The position numbers and the translations under genes were made by a program. This document shows, one piece after another, positions 6,446 through 6,454 of a stretch of 6,454 nt of DNA. The stretch's first letter is position 1. Every line of letters begins with the position of its first letter. The notes under the pieces were generated by a model. The model was not told the DNA's origin. It did not search any database and saw nothing but the letters and a program-made list of their open reading frames with translations. Source of the stretch: Acidobacteriaceae bacterium (lineage in GTDB: Bacteria; Acidobacteriota; Terriglobia; Terriglobales; Acidobacteriaceae); contig PLBX01000240.1 of the NCBI GenBank assembly GCA_003135495.1, positions 6,954 through 13,407 of the forward strand, in the 5' to 3' direction.

Positions 6446-6454
6446 GATTTCGTT

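Overview
The window carries six genes, all read from the minus strand, so biological order runs from high to low coordinates. It looks like a chromosomal fragment of a moderately GC-rich bacterium that respires with c-type cytochromes. The haem-binding sensor kinase paired with an NtrC-type regulator, the HybA/HybB-like membrane module and the bacterial archaemetzincin together suggest Acidobacteriota or a deltaproteobacterial-type lineage. That placement is inference from gene content only; there is no rRNA or tRNA here to confirm it.

Layout in transcription order: (1) 6445-6128, a small secreted monohaem cytochrome c. (2) 6127-5747, a non-coding stretch of about 380 bases with a strong minus-strand intrinsic terminator at 5873-5911. 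(3) 5746-4967, a four-cluster [4Fe-4S] ferredoxin-like subunit with a C-terminal membrane anchor. (4) 4970-3753, a HybB/NrfD-family polytopic quinone-interacting membrane subunit. (5) 3766-2063, a membrane histidine kinase whose extracytoplasmic sensor domain holds a CXXCH and a CX4CH haem-attachment motif. (6) 2066-699, a sigma-54-dependent response regulator of the NtrC class with an intact GAFTGA motif. (7) 690-603, heptanucleotide repeats in inverted orientation. (8) 588-37, an archaemetzincin-family zinc protease.

Genes 3 to 6 overlap one another by 4, 14 and 4 bases, so they are almost certainly one translationally coupled operon. The natural reading is a self-monitoring electron-transfer unit. 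The Fe-S and HybB-like subunits exchange electrons between the quinone pool and a partner outside the inner membrane, with the small cytochrome c as a possible carrier. The haem-bearing kinase would sense the redox or ligand state of that compartment and signal through the sigma-54 activator. No catalytic subunit (hydrogenase, molybdopterin oxidoreductase or multihaem cytochrome) lies inside the window. It may be just upstream of position 6454, or the module may work without one. The archaemetzincin is separated by the repeat region and is probably not functionally linked.
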